Source: Multifurca ochricompacta (Eukaryota > Basidiomycota > Agaricomycetes > Russulales > Russulaceae). From it: 56,835 bases of DNA. The stretch lies in the NCBI GenBank assembly GCA_022496185.1, contig WTXG01000231.1, positions 1 through 56,835 on the forward strand, given 5' to 3'. Below the pieces are notes generated by a model. The model made no database searches and was not told where the DNA came from. It worked only from the letters and a program-made list of their open reading frames with translations. Below are positions 31,111-41,396 of the stretch, one piece after another (position 1 is the stretch's first letter; each line of letters begins with the position of its first letter). A program made the translations under genes and the position numbers.

Positions 31111-32640
31111 ATGGCTTCATCTAGCCGAAGTCAGACTTTGCACACTGAAGAACTCATTGACTGATGAGACGAGGATAATCTTTCACAACAGGTCCTTGGC
31201 TCTGCCATCTGGAAAGATTTTGAAACCGAGTGTGGATACTATGTCTATCACAACGACCAGTACCAGCCAATTGAATACGACGAACAGAAACGAGTCTGGT
31301 ACCATATCCATTACTCTAGAAGCCATCATTCCTGGGTTACCACAGGACCTGCCCCACCAGAGTACGGCTTAGGACCCTGGAGAGAGAATCCTCTGGCTAT
31401 TGTCACAGACTCAGAAACCGAAGAATATATCGAAGAAAGCAGCGAAGATGCACAGATCATAGCCCCCAGTTTTACGGCTCAGACAGTTGCACCCAAGAGT
31501 ACTACGTTCAGAACATCTGCTTTAGTCTCTCCCCAGATTATACAACAAACCTCAGACACCCCGACCATCACGTACCCAACAATGTCGACCATTGCTGCAC
31601 AATTAGCAGACCCTGCTCCAATTGTCCCTGCTCTGAACCTCCCCCCCCCATCAGGATGCCTTACGGGAGTCCTGCCGACTACGTTCACTGGTGATCGATC
31701 TCAGAGCAAAAAGTTCATGCTCGAGTTTGAAACGTTCAAAAATTTCAATCATGACGTCCCACAAATCGTGAACCCTTTTCAACAAACCAACCTTTTCCTC
31801 TCACTTATCAGAGGGGATTCCGTCAATGATTGGACAATGGAGCAGATCAAATGGCTGAACGACAGAGTTACAGCCAGAACCAGAACCACAGATGAGGATC
31901 TGTGGGACACGGTGGTGCAAAGATTTAAAGATGCCTTCATAGATGGGCAGGCCAAGCAGAAGGCCACCAGAGAATTGAAATCCCTGAAAATGGAAAGAGG
32001 GGACTTGGATGGCTACATGGCCAGATTCCGCAATTTGGCCAAATGAGCAGGGTACAATGTGAATGAAGAGGCAATACTTGACCTCTTCTCCCAGGGGTTG
32101 CCCAACCCCCTGGTGAAAAACATCATTCAATTCCATCACCCTGAGTCGTGGAGCCAATGGACAAGTGCTGCCAGAATGCAGCAGCAGGACTACCTAGACT
32201 TCCAGACACGCTTTGGAGTAGATACTAAGAAGGGTAAAACCTGCGATCAATGGAAGGCGGCATTTGGGGTGAAACCCACTACTTCTTGAGACCCCAATGC
32301 CATGGACACCTCAGCAGACTGTACCAAAGCCTGTGCCACCCTCACAGACGATGAGAAACAAAACCTCATGAAGGAAGGACAATGCTTTCACTGCCGGGCA
32401 CAAGGACATATGTCACGATTATGCCCAAAGAAAACAGTTTGGGCTGCAGAAGCGACAGTGGCCACTACCACCACAACACCGCCAGTACAGAATTTACCTA
32501 CCCCAGTAAAGGAAAACCCAGCGACTGCCCCAAAGACCAAAGAACAAAAAGCAGCTGCAATATGGGAACACATGATGAATGAGGACGAAGCTGTAAGGGC
32601 TCTAATCGTCGACAAGGCCTTTGGCCAAAAGGATTTTTGA
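31111..32640 (+). pseudogene. Element D gag, degenerate
   Basis: Start ATG in a strong context (CACCATGGCTTC). The frame is collinear with the intact F gag: KDFETECGYYVYHNDQ, EFETFKNFNHDVPQIVNPF, a KSLKMERGDLDGYMARF stretch, and the knuckle CFHCRAQGHMSRLC (about 32383-32424). Stops interrupt it near 31161 and at 32044 and 32287. At 32044 the F copy reads NRAGYD, so an Arg codon became TGA. It ends at the shared -1 frameshift region GGATTTTT (32631-32638). Confidence 0.85.
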
Positions 32641-35301
32641 TTGGCTCGACCCCATTGGCCTGGGCAAGAGCACTCCATGTAACTTCTGTATACACTAGTC
32701 GTTTCAAATCTCTAAAAATACCAGTACATTTTGAAACCAAACAGAAGACGGCTGACAGACAGATATTGATTGACTCTGGAGCTATGGACAACTTCATCAG
32801 CCAATGACTTCAGAGAATGCTAGGACTGGGGACACAACTACTCCCCCAGGAGAAAAACATTTGGAACATAGACGGGATGGCTAACAAAGCTGGGAAGGTC
32901 ACACATTGCTGTGATTTAGAAGTACAGGTTGGGGAGCGAACTAAACAGCTTTGCTTCCTCATCACGGATCTAGGAGACAAAGACATGGTTTTGGGGTACC
33001 CATGGCTAGCAGCATTCGAGCCCAAGATCAACTGGGCAGAAGCAACAATGGATAAAGATTTCTACCCAGTTCTTATTACGTCTCTAGGATATGACTATGC
33101 TGTGTGACACCCCTTGACCCATGCTATCGTTATGGGATCGGCCGTCACCTGGAGTGATGTGGAACCTGTGGATCAGGTATATTGCTATGTTACGAAGGCA
33201 TCGGAATTGGCCCAGGCAGAGGCACAGAAAAACCTGGAAAAGACATTTGAAGAAGTAGTGCCAGCAGAATATCACCGACACTGGAAGGTTTTCTCGGAAG
33301 AAGAGTCGCAACATTTCCCTCCCTCTCGACCTTGGGATCATGCCATTGACTTCATCCCAAATGCCCCACAATCAGTAGATTGTAAGATCTACCCACTGTC
33401 TCAACCTGAGAAGGAGGTGCTCTCCATCTTCCTGGAGGAACACCTGGCAAAAGGATACATACGACCCTCCAACTCGCCCTATGCTTCACCCTTCTTTTTC
33501 ATCAAAAAGAAGGACGGGAAACTGCGACCGGTACAGGACTACAGACAGATTAACAAACTCACGGTGAAAAATAACTACCCACTTCCTCTGATCTCGGAAA
33601 TTGTCGACAAAATGCATGATAAAGCCTTATTCTCAAAGATGGACGTTCGCTGGGGATATAACAACATTTGTATCCAAGAAGGCGACCAGCCCAAAGCCGC
33701 CTTTAAGACTAATCAAGGACTTTTCGAACCCAATGTTATGTTCTTCAGCCTGACAAACTCACCGGCAACCTTCCAGTCCATGATGAATCATATCTTCCGA
33801 GACCTGATCCTTATGGAAGAAGTGGTGGTGTACATGGACAACATCCTAGTGGCTACAAAAGACGACATTCATCATCACCAGACCCGAGTTCATGAAGTAC
33901 TAGAAATCCTGGCAAAGCATGACCTTTATTTGAAACCCACCAAGTGCTCCTTCAAGCAAAAGACCGTCGAATACCTGGGTGTCATCCTAGAAGGAGGGCA
34001 AGTATGCATGGACCCTGTAAAGGTACAAGGCATCCGAGAATGGTCTATCCCGCAGTGCACCAAAGACGTCAGGTCATTCATTGGTTTTTGTAATTTCTAC
34101 CGACACTTCGTCAAAGGATTCTCGGCCATTGCCCGACCACTCAATGATCTATTAAAAAAGGATGTGCCCTGGCACTGGAATGAATTACAGCAGAAGGCAT
34201 TTGACCAGATAAAAGCGATTATCAGCTCCAAACCAGTTCTGATCCAACCCGACTTAACCAAACCCTTTGAACTGGAAGTCGATGCTTCCATGTATGCCAA
34301 TGGCGCGGTCTTATCACAAAGAGATACTGGAGGAACCCTTCACCCAGTTGCATTCTACTCAGAAACATTTTCATTGGCAGAAATTATGACATTTGGGACA
34401 GGGAACTACTGGCCATTGTAAAGGCACTATGACACTGGTGACCATATTTGGCCGGATCCCCACATAAGACCATCATCTACATGGACCACTCCAACCTTCT
34501 TTATTGGCGAGAACCCCATAAGATCAGCCAACGAGTAGCACGAGAGGTTTTGGAGCTCAAAGAATACAACTTCACGCTCAAACATCTACCTGGGGCTTGT
34601 AATGCACAAGCCGACGCTTTGTCCAGACCAACCGGACATGATGAAGGAGAGAATGACAATGACAATATCGTCGTTTTACCGGAAGATGTCTTTGCAAAGA
34701 CCACTGTCGTTAGCCTCCATGACATGGATTTATGGGCCCAAGTGACACAGAACATGAACCAGGAACTGTGCAAATCCTGGGCAGAGCCGCACAACATAAA
34801 AATGAAAAATGGCCTCTGGTGGAAAGATGGTGATCAATTGGTTGTCACTGGTGGCGACAACATTAAGAGGGGGGTGATCCATTTTCACCATGACCTTCCC
34901 TCTGCAGGACATCCAGGGATTGCAAACACTTACGCTCTTGCAAAATGAGATTACTGGTGGCCAAACATGAAAAAGGATGTACAGTAGCCCACAAAACTGT
35001 TCCAATGTTTGGCCATCCTGGAGAGATTGACCTACCACACAATGAGAATAATTTCCAAAATTAGTAGAAATTAGTAGATGATAGTGTAGCATCTAAGCTT
35101 CAATTAGAGCCTATATTAATGTCAATTGAGTCAGTGGTTCATGATATATAAAATGTTTTGTGAGGCATTATCATTGGAACAGTTTTGTGGCCAACATGTG
35201 AGATGACAAAACCGGTATCTGGTGGTCATGCAAATGCATTGACAGTCATGTGACAATGTTAAATAAGTTAAACATACACCAAATAATCATCAAGAACACT
35301 T

Positions 35302-35610
35302 GCTTCTTACCATGCATGCCCTCTCTGCTGCCAAAAGGACTCACATTGTCTCCCTCCTCACTTCAGGCAAATCTGCCCTTAAAGTGTCAACTATGACTGG
35401 CCATGGCACTATTATCATCTCAAGATGGGTCATAAATACTGCCCTTACCATCCCAAGTCAAATGGAGGGAGACCAAGGAAGCTGACAGAGAGAAATGCTC
35501 AGCATGCTGTTTGCCTTATCTCCTCTGGCAGGGCAGACACAGATGTGGAAGTGACTAGAGCACTTCAGAAGTTGTTAATGGGTTCCTCTATCAACATAAT
35601 ATGCCCATCC
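35302..35610 (+). pseudogene. Tc1-like transposase N-terminal HTH region, left arm
   Basis: ATG at 35311 opens MHALSAAKRTHIVSLLTSGK, the first helix-turn-helix of Tc1-type transposases, running to about HGTIIISR. A 1-bp frame change near 35425 leads to HPKSNGGRPRKLTERNAQHA and VTRALQKL, the GRPR-type linker and second HTH. After that the similarity stops, so no catalytic domain exists. The same frame change is present in the other arm, so it predates formation of the palindrome. Confidence 0.75.
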
Positions 35611-35676
35611 ATTCTCCCATCAAGTTTTCAAGCCATAACTGGCCCCTCCCATATCATACACCCCCATTCCATCATA

Positions 35677-35896
35677 CAGTAACCCACAAAACCATTCCAA
35701 TGTTTGGCCATCCTGAAGAGATTGACCTACCACACAATGAGAATAATTTCCAAAATTAGTAGAAATTGATAGATGATAGTGTAGCAGCTAAGCTTCAATT
35801 AGAGCCTATACTGATGTCAATTGAGTCAGTGGTTCATGATATATAAAATGTTTTGTGTAGCAATGTCATTGGATTGGTTTTGTGGCCTATTGCACT
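35677..35896. repeat. Central diverged copy of the terminal unit (MITE-like)
   Basis: Starts CAGTAACCCACAAAACCATT and ends GGATTGGTTTTGTGGCCTAT-TGCACT, with TA directly on each side (35675-35676, 35897-35898). It is about 90% alike to the first 200 bp of the outer arms, which themselves start CCCACAAAACTGTTCCAATG and end in its inverse (CATTGGAACAGTTTTGTGG, about 35174-35193). It looks like a small non-autonomous element of the same family sitting at the axis. Confidence 0.7.
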
Positions 35897-35962
35897 TATG
35901 ATGGAATGGGGGTGTATGATATGGGAGGGGCCAGTTATGGCTTGAAAACTTGATGGGAGAAT

Positions 35963-36271
35963 GGATGGGCATATTATGTTGATAGAGGAACCCATTAACA
36001 ACTTCTGAAGTGCTCTAGTCACTTCCACATCTGTGTCTGCCCTGCCAGAGGAGATAAGGCAAACAGCATGCTGAGCATTTCTCTCTGTCAGCTTCCTTGG
36101 TCTCCCTCCATTTGACTTGGGATGGTAAGGGCAGTATTTATGACCCATCTTGAGATGATAATAGTGCCATGGCCAGTCATAGTTGACACTTTAAGGGCAG
36201 ATTTGCCTGAAGTGAGGAGGGAGACAATGTGAGTCCTTTTGGCAGCAGAGAGGGCATGCATGGTAAGAAGC
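35963..36271 (-). pseudogene. Tc1-like transposase N-terminal HTH region, right arm
   Basis: Exact mirror image of the left-arm piece, with the same peptide and the same frame change. The two half genes point toward each other, toward the centre of the element. Confidence 0.75.
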
Positions 36272-37814
36272 AAGTGTTCTTGATGATTATTTGGTGTATG
36301 TTTAACTTATTTAACATTGTCACATGACTGTCAATGCATTTGCATGACCACCAGATACCGGTTTTGTCATCTCACATGTTGGCCACAAAACTGTTCCAAT
36401 GATAATGCCTCACAAAACATTTTATATATCATGAACCACTGACTCAATTGACATTAATATAGGCTCTAATTGAAGCTTAGATGCTACACTATCATCTACT
36501 AATTTCTACTAATTTTGGAAATTATTCTCATTGTGTGGTAGGTCAATCTCTCCAGGATGGCCAAACATTGGAACAGTTTTGTGGGCTACTGTAGAAGCAT
36601 ACGTCAAAGGATGTGCGGAATGTCAGGCAAACAAAGTAAACACTCACCCAAAACTGCTGGCACTTTCACCTATCACACCAATAGCCACAGCCCCCTTCCA
36701 GACCATCACCATGGACTTTATTGTCAAACTCCCACAGTCACAGGGATATGACTCAATACTCACTATCACGGACCATGACTATTCAAAGGCTGCCCTTTTC
36801 ATCCCCTGTAACGAGACAATATCAGCAGAAGGAGTTGCAAAACTCTACCTAGACCATGTCTATCGACACTATGGACTCCTGCAGAAGATCATCTCTGATC
36901 GAGACCCATGATTTGCTTCCATGTTCGCCCGGGCCCTCTGTAAATGTCTCGACATTCAGCAGAACATCTCCACAGCATATCACCCTCAGATGGATGGTCA
37001 ATCAGAGCGTATGAATCAATGGCTAGAACAATATCTTTGATTTTGGTGTAACGAACGACAGAACGACTGGGCAGAATGGCTGGCAATGGCTGAGTTTGCA
37101 CATAACAGTTGGCCAAACAGAATGATGAAAGCCACTCCTTTCTCCCTTATTATGGGATGGGACCCTCGCACCACATGGACAGATAAACCCACGAATGTAC
37201 CCTCTGTGATGCAGCATATCAGCCAATGGGAAGAGGTATGGGAATCGGCCAATAGAAATCTTCAGAAGGCGCAAAGGACCCTGGCCGAGAAGCCCACTAG
37301 GTTTACGCCCTACCAAGTCAGAGATCAAGTCTGGTTAGAAGGGCACAATATCCACACATCACACCCAATGGCAAAATTAGCTCCCCAACGACATGGCCCC
37401 TTTGTGATTGAACAGAAGCTCTCGGATGTCACGTACAAGCTCACGTTACCTGCCACCTGGAAGATACACCCTGTTTTCCACGCCAGTCTTCTAACACCGT
37501 ACAAAGAGACTTCCATCCACGGACAGAATTTTCCCAGACCTCCTCTGGACCTAGTTGACGGAGAGCCGGAATGGGAGGTAGAGCGTATCGCTGACGCGAA
37601 ATGGAAGGGGCGAGGACGTAATCGGAAGCTCCACTATTTGATCAAATGGAAGGGATTCCCTGATGCCGATAACTTGTGGGAATCTGCTGCGGACGTCTTT
37701 GCACTGCAACTTGTCGAAGACTTCTATGGGTGTCATCCTGAGGCAGATAAAGAGCCAGAGAAAATATGTGTTGTGAAACAGTTCCTTCCCCCACAACTGA
37801 CCAGCATAACACCC

Positions 37815-38709
37815 ATGTCGCCATCCCATGTCCATGCCTCTGCCACTATTGATGCATTTCCCCTATCTACTCCTGTGCATCCTCCTTCTCATCCACTTTC
37901 TCCTATTAACTACAATGCGACCACCCAAGTGGCTGAAGGGGACAGAATCATTGACATTGACGAAGATTTTAATCTGCCCAAACACCCCATCCCAATGACC
38001 TGATCAATGTAGACTTTGGTGATGAGTCCCCAGAGTTCCCATTCTTCCCGAATAACCCAGACTCAATGTTCTACTTCCTGCTCATGATCCCATCATCAAG
38101 GAACGATGGCACTACGGAGGTAGCCAAGTATATCTACTACACCAATGAAGGTATGGACGTAGCTGGCTGCTTGGAAAAGGGGGACCAGTCTATGGAGCCC
38201 CGGTATACCTAGAGGAGAAAAACGTTGACCAACTTCACTACATTCTGGGGCCGGAACATTTACAACATCTCTTGGCCCATGACCCGTGCGCCTTTGCTAT
38301 CAATGAGGTGCTCCAGGACCTACGCATGCCACGACTGACTGCTGAGATTGCGCAACTCTGCAAGTTCCAGGCACTCTGGGACAACTTGGAGATGCAGCAT
38401 CATGACTATGAGCGACAGATGGTGAAGATCAATCGAGGGGTCTTTGACATAGAGCACCACCTGGCAAGCATTAGGACAAGGCTGGAACAAGGGGAGGCGT
38501 ACCAAATTATATCCGAACGGTACGCAGATATCTTTGCTCAACTGCTCCCCCGTTGCTGCCTCAACCTCACACCTTGGCTCAATCCCCATTGCTTTGAAAT
38601 GCCACGCCTCCATGAAAACCCCAATGGTAAGCTTTGCTGGCGCTGTAGCAGCAGGTACCACCTCAGTTGGTGTTGTCCCACAGCCAAGAAACGATGTCGA
38701 CACTGCCAA
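37815..38709 (+). pseudogene. Element D ORF3 (coiled-coil zinc-knuckle protein), degenerate, cut by E
   Basis: Homologous to ORF3 of F and G: ATIDAFPLSTPVHPPSHPL at the start, then ESPEFPFFPNNPDS and AKYIYYTNEGMDVAGC (frames shift), then the 38272 frame with AINEVLQDLRMPRLTAEIAQ, HDYERQMVKINRGVFDIEHH and AYQIISERYADIFAQLLPR. It ends at the first knuckles, CWRCSSRYHLSWCC and CRHCQ, where element E is inserted. Unlike G, the pol frame of D enters ORF3 with no stop between chromodomain and ORF3. Confidence 0.8.
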
Positions 38710-39298
38710 TGTGACGGTTTCGTCTGCTGGTATTGGAGTCATGTGCATCATGTCGTTTACCTTTTCTTTTTCTATATTTACTATATCACAGATACACACA
38801 TGACTTGCTTATGAAGGACTTATTACTTACATGCTGACTGATTTGCTTACTGATCCTACTTAGTGGCTTACTGATCAACATCCAGAGGGCGCAACCCCTC
38901 TCCCTTCTTTATCCTTCTGGGGTATTCTACTGTACAACCATTAGACTACCTAGTGAACGCTCTAGTAACTACCAGAACCAACCTTCATAGCACAAGAACA
39001 TGTATATAAACCCCTAGTAGATCAGAACAAGACACTAAGTCTGTTCTTCTGTATTCAATACAGGTGTTTAGGACTCACTTCACTGAACTGAAAGACTCCC
39101 ACTTGAACCCTCTAGGATTGCGCCTTAGAGGGACTTCGACCCCAGAAACTTGTGGCAGAACTTAGTGTCTCTGCTTGACTCCGCCTCGCGTGCATGCCCT
39201 TGACCGGCATACCTTGACTTGACTTTGAAGGACTTGAAGTCTTGATACTCGACCTTGAAACCCAGAATATAGACACAGCGCTGCACCTAGCTGTGACA
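38710..39298 (+). repeat. Element E 5' LTR
   Basis: 589 bp, homologous to the two minus-oriented solo LTRs (2808-3427, 40449-41083). The element's start inside D's knuckle codon CRHCQ fixes the left border. A TATATAAACCCC box lies at about 39003. Confidence 0.85.
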
Positions 39299-39361
39299 TA
39301 AGAACAGACTTCTCCAGAACTAAACAAAAAGAACTTACCAGAACTGCAAGGCGGCGACGAC

Positions 39362-41396
39362 GTGTCCCTTGCCCGACACCGATCGCGACGTCTTCAACAC
39401 GCGAGCCCAGAACCCCACCATCCGAACAAACATCCTTCGACGAAACATCCCCACGACGATACCTATCAACCGAAGAGTCAGAACCCCGAGAAAGTGAAGA
39501 CTTACCTTTTGATCTCCACAACCGATTCACCCTACTTGTGGCAGCAGACAACACCATCGACATTGAAACCCAAACCACCACTCCACAAGCAATGGTGGCC
39601 AGACCAAATACTAGACAGGCTCGAAGGGCCGCAGAAGAAGACGTTGTCGAAATGCACCCCAGTCGACCCGAATGAAGTCCTGAAGAAAGAACCACCGCGA
39701 CCACCAGAGCTATGAGCAGAAATCCCGACAAACCGCCTTTAGGCCCTCCTGCTCTGGGGGCAGGAGCACTGAACCAAGGAGGTGGAACCATGACAGGTGT
39801 ACCACCACCCTTCTTCGAAGGAAACCGCGACACGTCCATGGATTGGCTTGCAAAACTAGAATTATTCTTCAGCTTGAATGAAAACGTGGCTACAGTCCAA
39901 AACGAAAGAACAAGAGTCGCATACACGCTGGGATTGATACGAGGACCCAGGGTAGACCAATGGGTAGTGGACCAGATCAAATGGCTAACCGACATCAAAG
40001 AAGGGAACATACGAGTCCCATACATTTGGGATGGATTCAAACAAATATTCCGCGAAGCATGGGCCAATGTAGCGGCAGGACAAAAGGCACTACACGCACT
40101 AGATTGATTACAAATGCGCGATTCAAACATTGATGACTATATCGCCGAATTTCGCATGCTGGCCACAAGGGCAGAACTCCATATCAATGATCCGGCCGCT
40201 CAGCAGTACTTCCACCGAGGCCTCCCCACACGACTCGTTCAAACAATGTTATTATTCAATCAGCCCAGAACCTTCGATGAAGCAGCAGCGTCTGCTAGAA
40301 AGCACCACGCTAACTGGTTGTACAGTAAGGATGCCCTTGGCATGAGACCCACAACCAACACGCCACCGCGTGGCAATAAATTCACATTCTATCGACGCCG
40401 TGACCACGATGCTCCCAGTACAGACATTATAAAAAAAGCCACGACAACTGTCACAGCAAGGTGTGGTGCTGTGTCGAAGTTCGAGGTTCAAGGTTGTCTG
40501 TCAAGGCTACAAGAGCCTCTTATCAAGTCAAGGCTCCAAGCCAGGTCAAGTTGTGCCGATCAAAGGGGGCACACGCGCGAGACGAAGTCGAGCAGTGACA
40601 CTAAGTCCTGCTGCAAGTTTCAAGGGGGTCGAAGTTCCTTCAAGGCGCGGCTTAAAGGTTTCAAGTGGAAGGTGTTCTCAGTCAAGTAATGTGAGTCCCA
40701 GTACACCTGTATTGCTACAGAAGAACAGACTTAATGTCCTGTCCTTTCTACTAGGGTCTTTATATACATGCATGCTGGTAGGGAGACTATTCTGGTAGTT
40801 ACTAGAGCTTTCACTAGACAGTCTAATGGTTGTACAGTAGAATGTCCCAGAATGATATAGATGGTGGAGGGGTTATGCCCTCTACTACTGATCAGTAAGC
40901 AGATGAGTAAGATCCTCAGTAAGCAATCAGTCAGCAGTATAAATGATAAGTCATAAGTCCTTTATCAGCACATCATGTGGTAAGAGTCGCGTATGGAAAG
41001 AAAAGAAAAGAAAAGACAAAGGAGAAACGCAAAAGACAAGTCACATGTCCTTGACCCTTGTACCAGCCTAGGGAACCGTCACAACAACTGAAGAGAAGGA
41101 ACAGTACAAAAAAGAAGGGCGATGTTTCGAATGTGGCAGACAAGGGCACTTGGTCCGGGATTGCCTGAATAAAAAACCATGTGGAAGCACCCCTACACCG
41201 GCGTGCGCTGCCACGATCACCGAAGCACCCACGACCGCGACAGTACCCGCAAAAACGCCTGACTCTACCGATGTGTCAATCACCCCCGCAGTGGATCTCG
41301 ACGCGCTTGCTATGGCCCTTAGAACCATGACCAACGAACAACGCCAGAAACTCCAGGAGAAATTTAGTGGCGATGAGGATTTTTACATTGCTTGAA
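39362..41396 (+). pseudogene. Element E gag, interrupted by solo LTR
   Basis: First part 39362-39715 (Pro/His-rich). A frame change near 39700 leads to GVPPPFFEGNRDTSMDWLAK and VAYTLGLIRGPRVDQWVVDQ; TGA at 40105 probably replaces an Arg codon (LDxLQMRDSN). Then DDYIAEFRMLATRAELHIND, FHRGLPTRLVQTML and EAAASARKHHANWL. The solo LTR splits the frame at 40448/41089. The C-terminus has the knuckle CFECGRQGHLVRDC and ends GDEDFYIA with TGA at 41394. The GGATTTTT overlap with pol lies at 41377-41384. Confidence 0.85.
40449..41083 (-). mobile_element. Solo LTR of E's family inside E gag
   Basis: 635 bp in minus orientation, TGTCACAGCAAGG...GGAACCGTCACA, flanked by the exact 5-bp duplication ACAAC (40444-40448 and 41084-41088). 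Removing it and one duplication rejoins the gag reading TTVT / TTEEKEQYKKEGRCF. It arose after E inserted. Confidence 0.92.

Larger units (their letters stand above)
34982..36591. mobile_element. Palindromic Tc1/mariner-derived element (1610 bp)
   Basis: Flanked by TA on both sides (34980-34981, 36592-36593); excision restores the D integrase codons AAG GAT GTA GAA GCA. Ends are CAGTAGCCCACAAAACTGTT and its exact reverse complement. Arms 34982-35676 and 35897-36591 are 695 bp each and mirror each other without length change about 35786/35787; the peptides read from the two arms are identical. Each arm carries only the N-terminal DNA-binding part of a Tc1-type transposase, with no DDE/D domain. 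The 220-bp centre is a diverged copy of the outer 200-bp terminal unit. Confidence 0.9.
32637..38003 (+). pseudogene. Element D pol (PR-RT-RH-INT-chromodomain), degenerate and interrupted
   Basis: PR: the catalytic DSGAT is altered to DSGAM. RT: KMDVRWGYNNICIQEGDQ is intact but the active site reads YMDN instead of YMDD (about 33833-33844). RNase H: FELEVDASMYANGAVLSQRD. The integrase HHCC finger (HFHHDLPSAGHPG) is followed by the Tc1 insertion at codon boundary KDV/EAYVKGC, then DDE core pieces and the chromodomain (WEVERIADAKWKGRG, LHYLIKWKGFPDADNLWE). In-frame TGA at 32805, 33105, 34430, 34439, 34946, 36909 and 37038 each replace an Arg present in F or G. A deletion near 34376 adds a frameshift. 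The last frame runs on without a stop into ORF3 sequence. Confidence 0.88.
30495..38709 (+). mobile_element. Element D: decayed gypsy chromovirus with ORF3, left part
   Basis: The 5' LTR is 30495-31089; the left flank 30490-30494 is AGAAA, the expected half of its target duplication. Internal order: gag, PR, RT, RH, INT, chromodomain, ORF3. A palindromic Tc1 element is inserted in the integrase (34982-36591). Element E interrupts ORF3 at 38710, so the end of ORF3 and the 3' LTR are outside the window. All D frames carry stops, most of them TGA where the F and G copies have arginine. Confidence 0.9.

Noticed and set aside
39162..40130. 322-codon minus-strand frame opposite E's LTR end and gag
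   Set aside because: It spans the LTR/internal border and mirrors the gag coding sequence; codon composition follows the antisense of gag, so it is a shadow.
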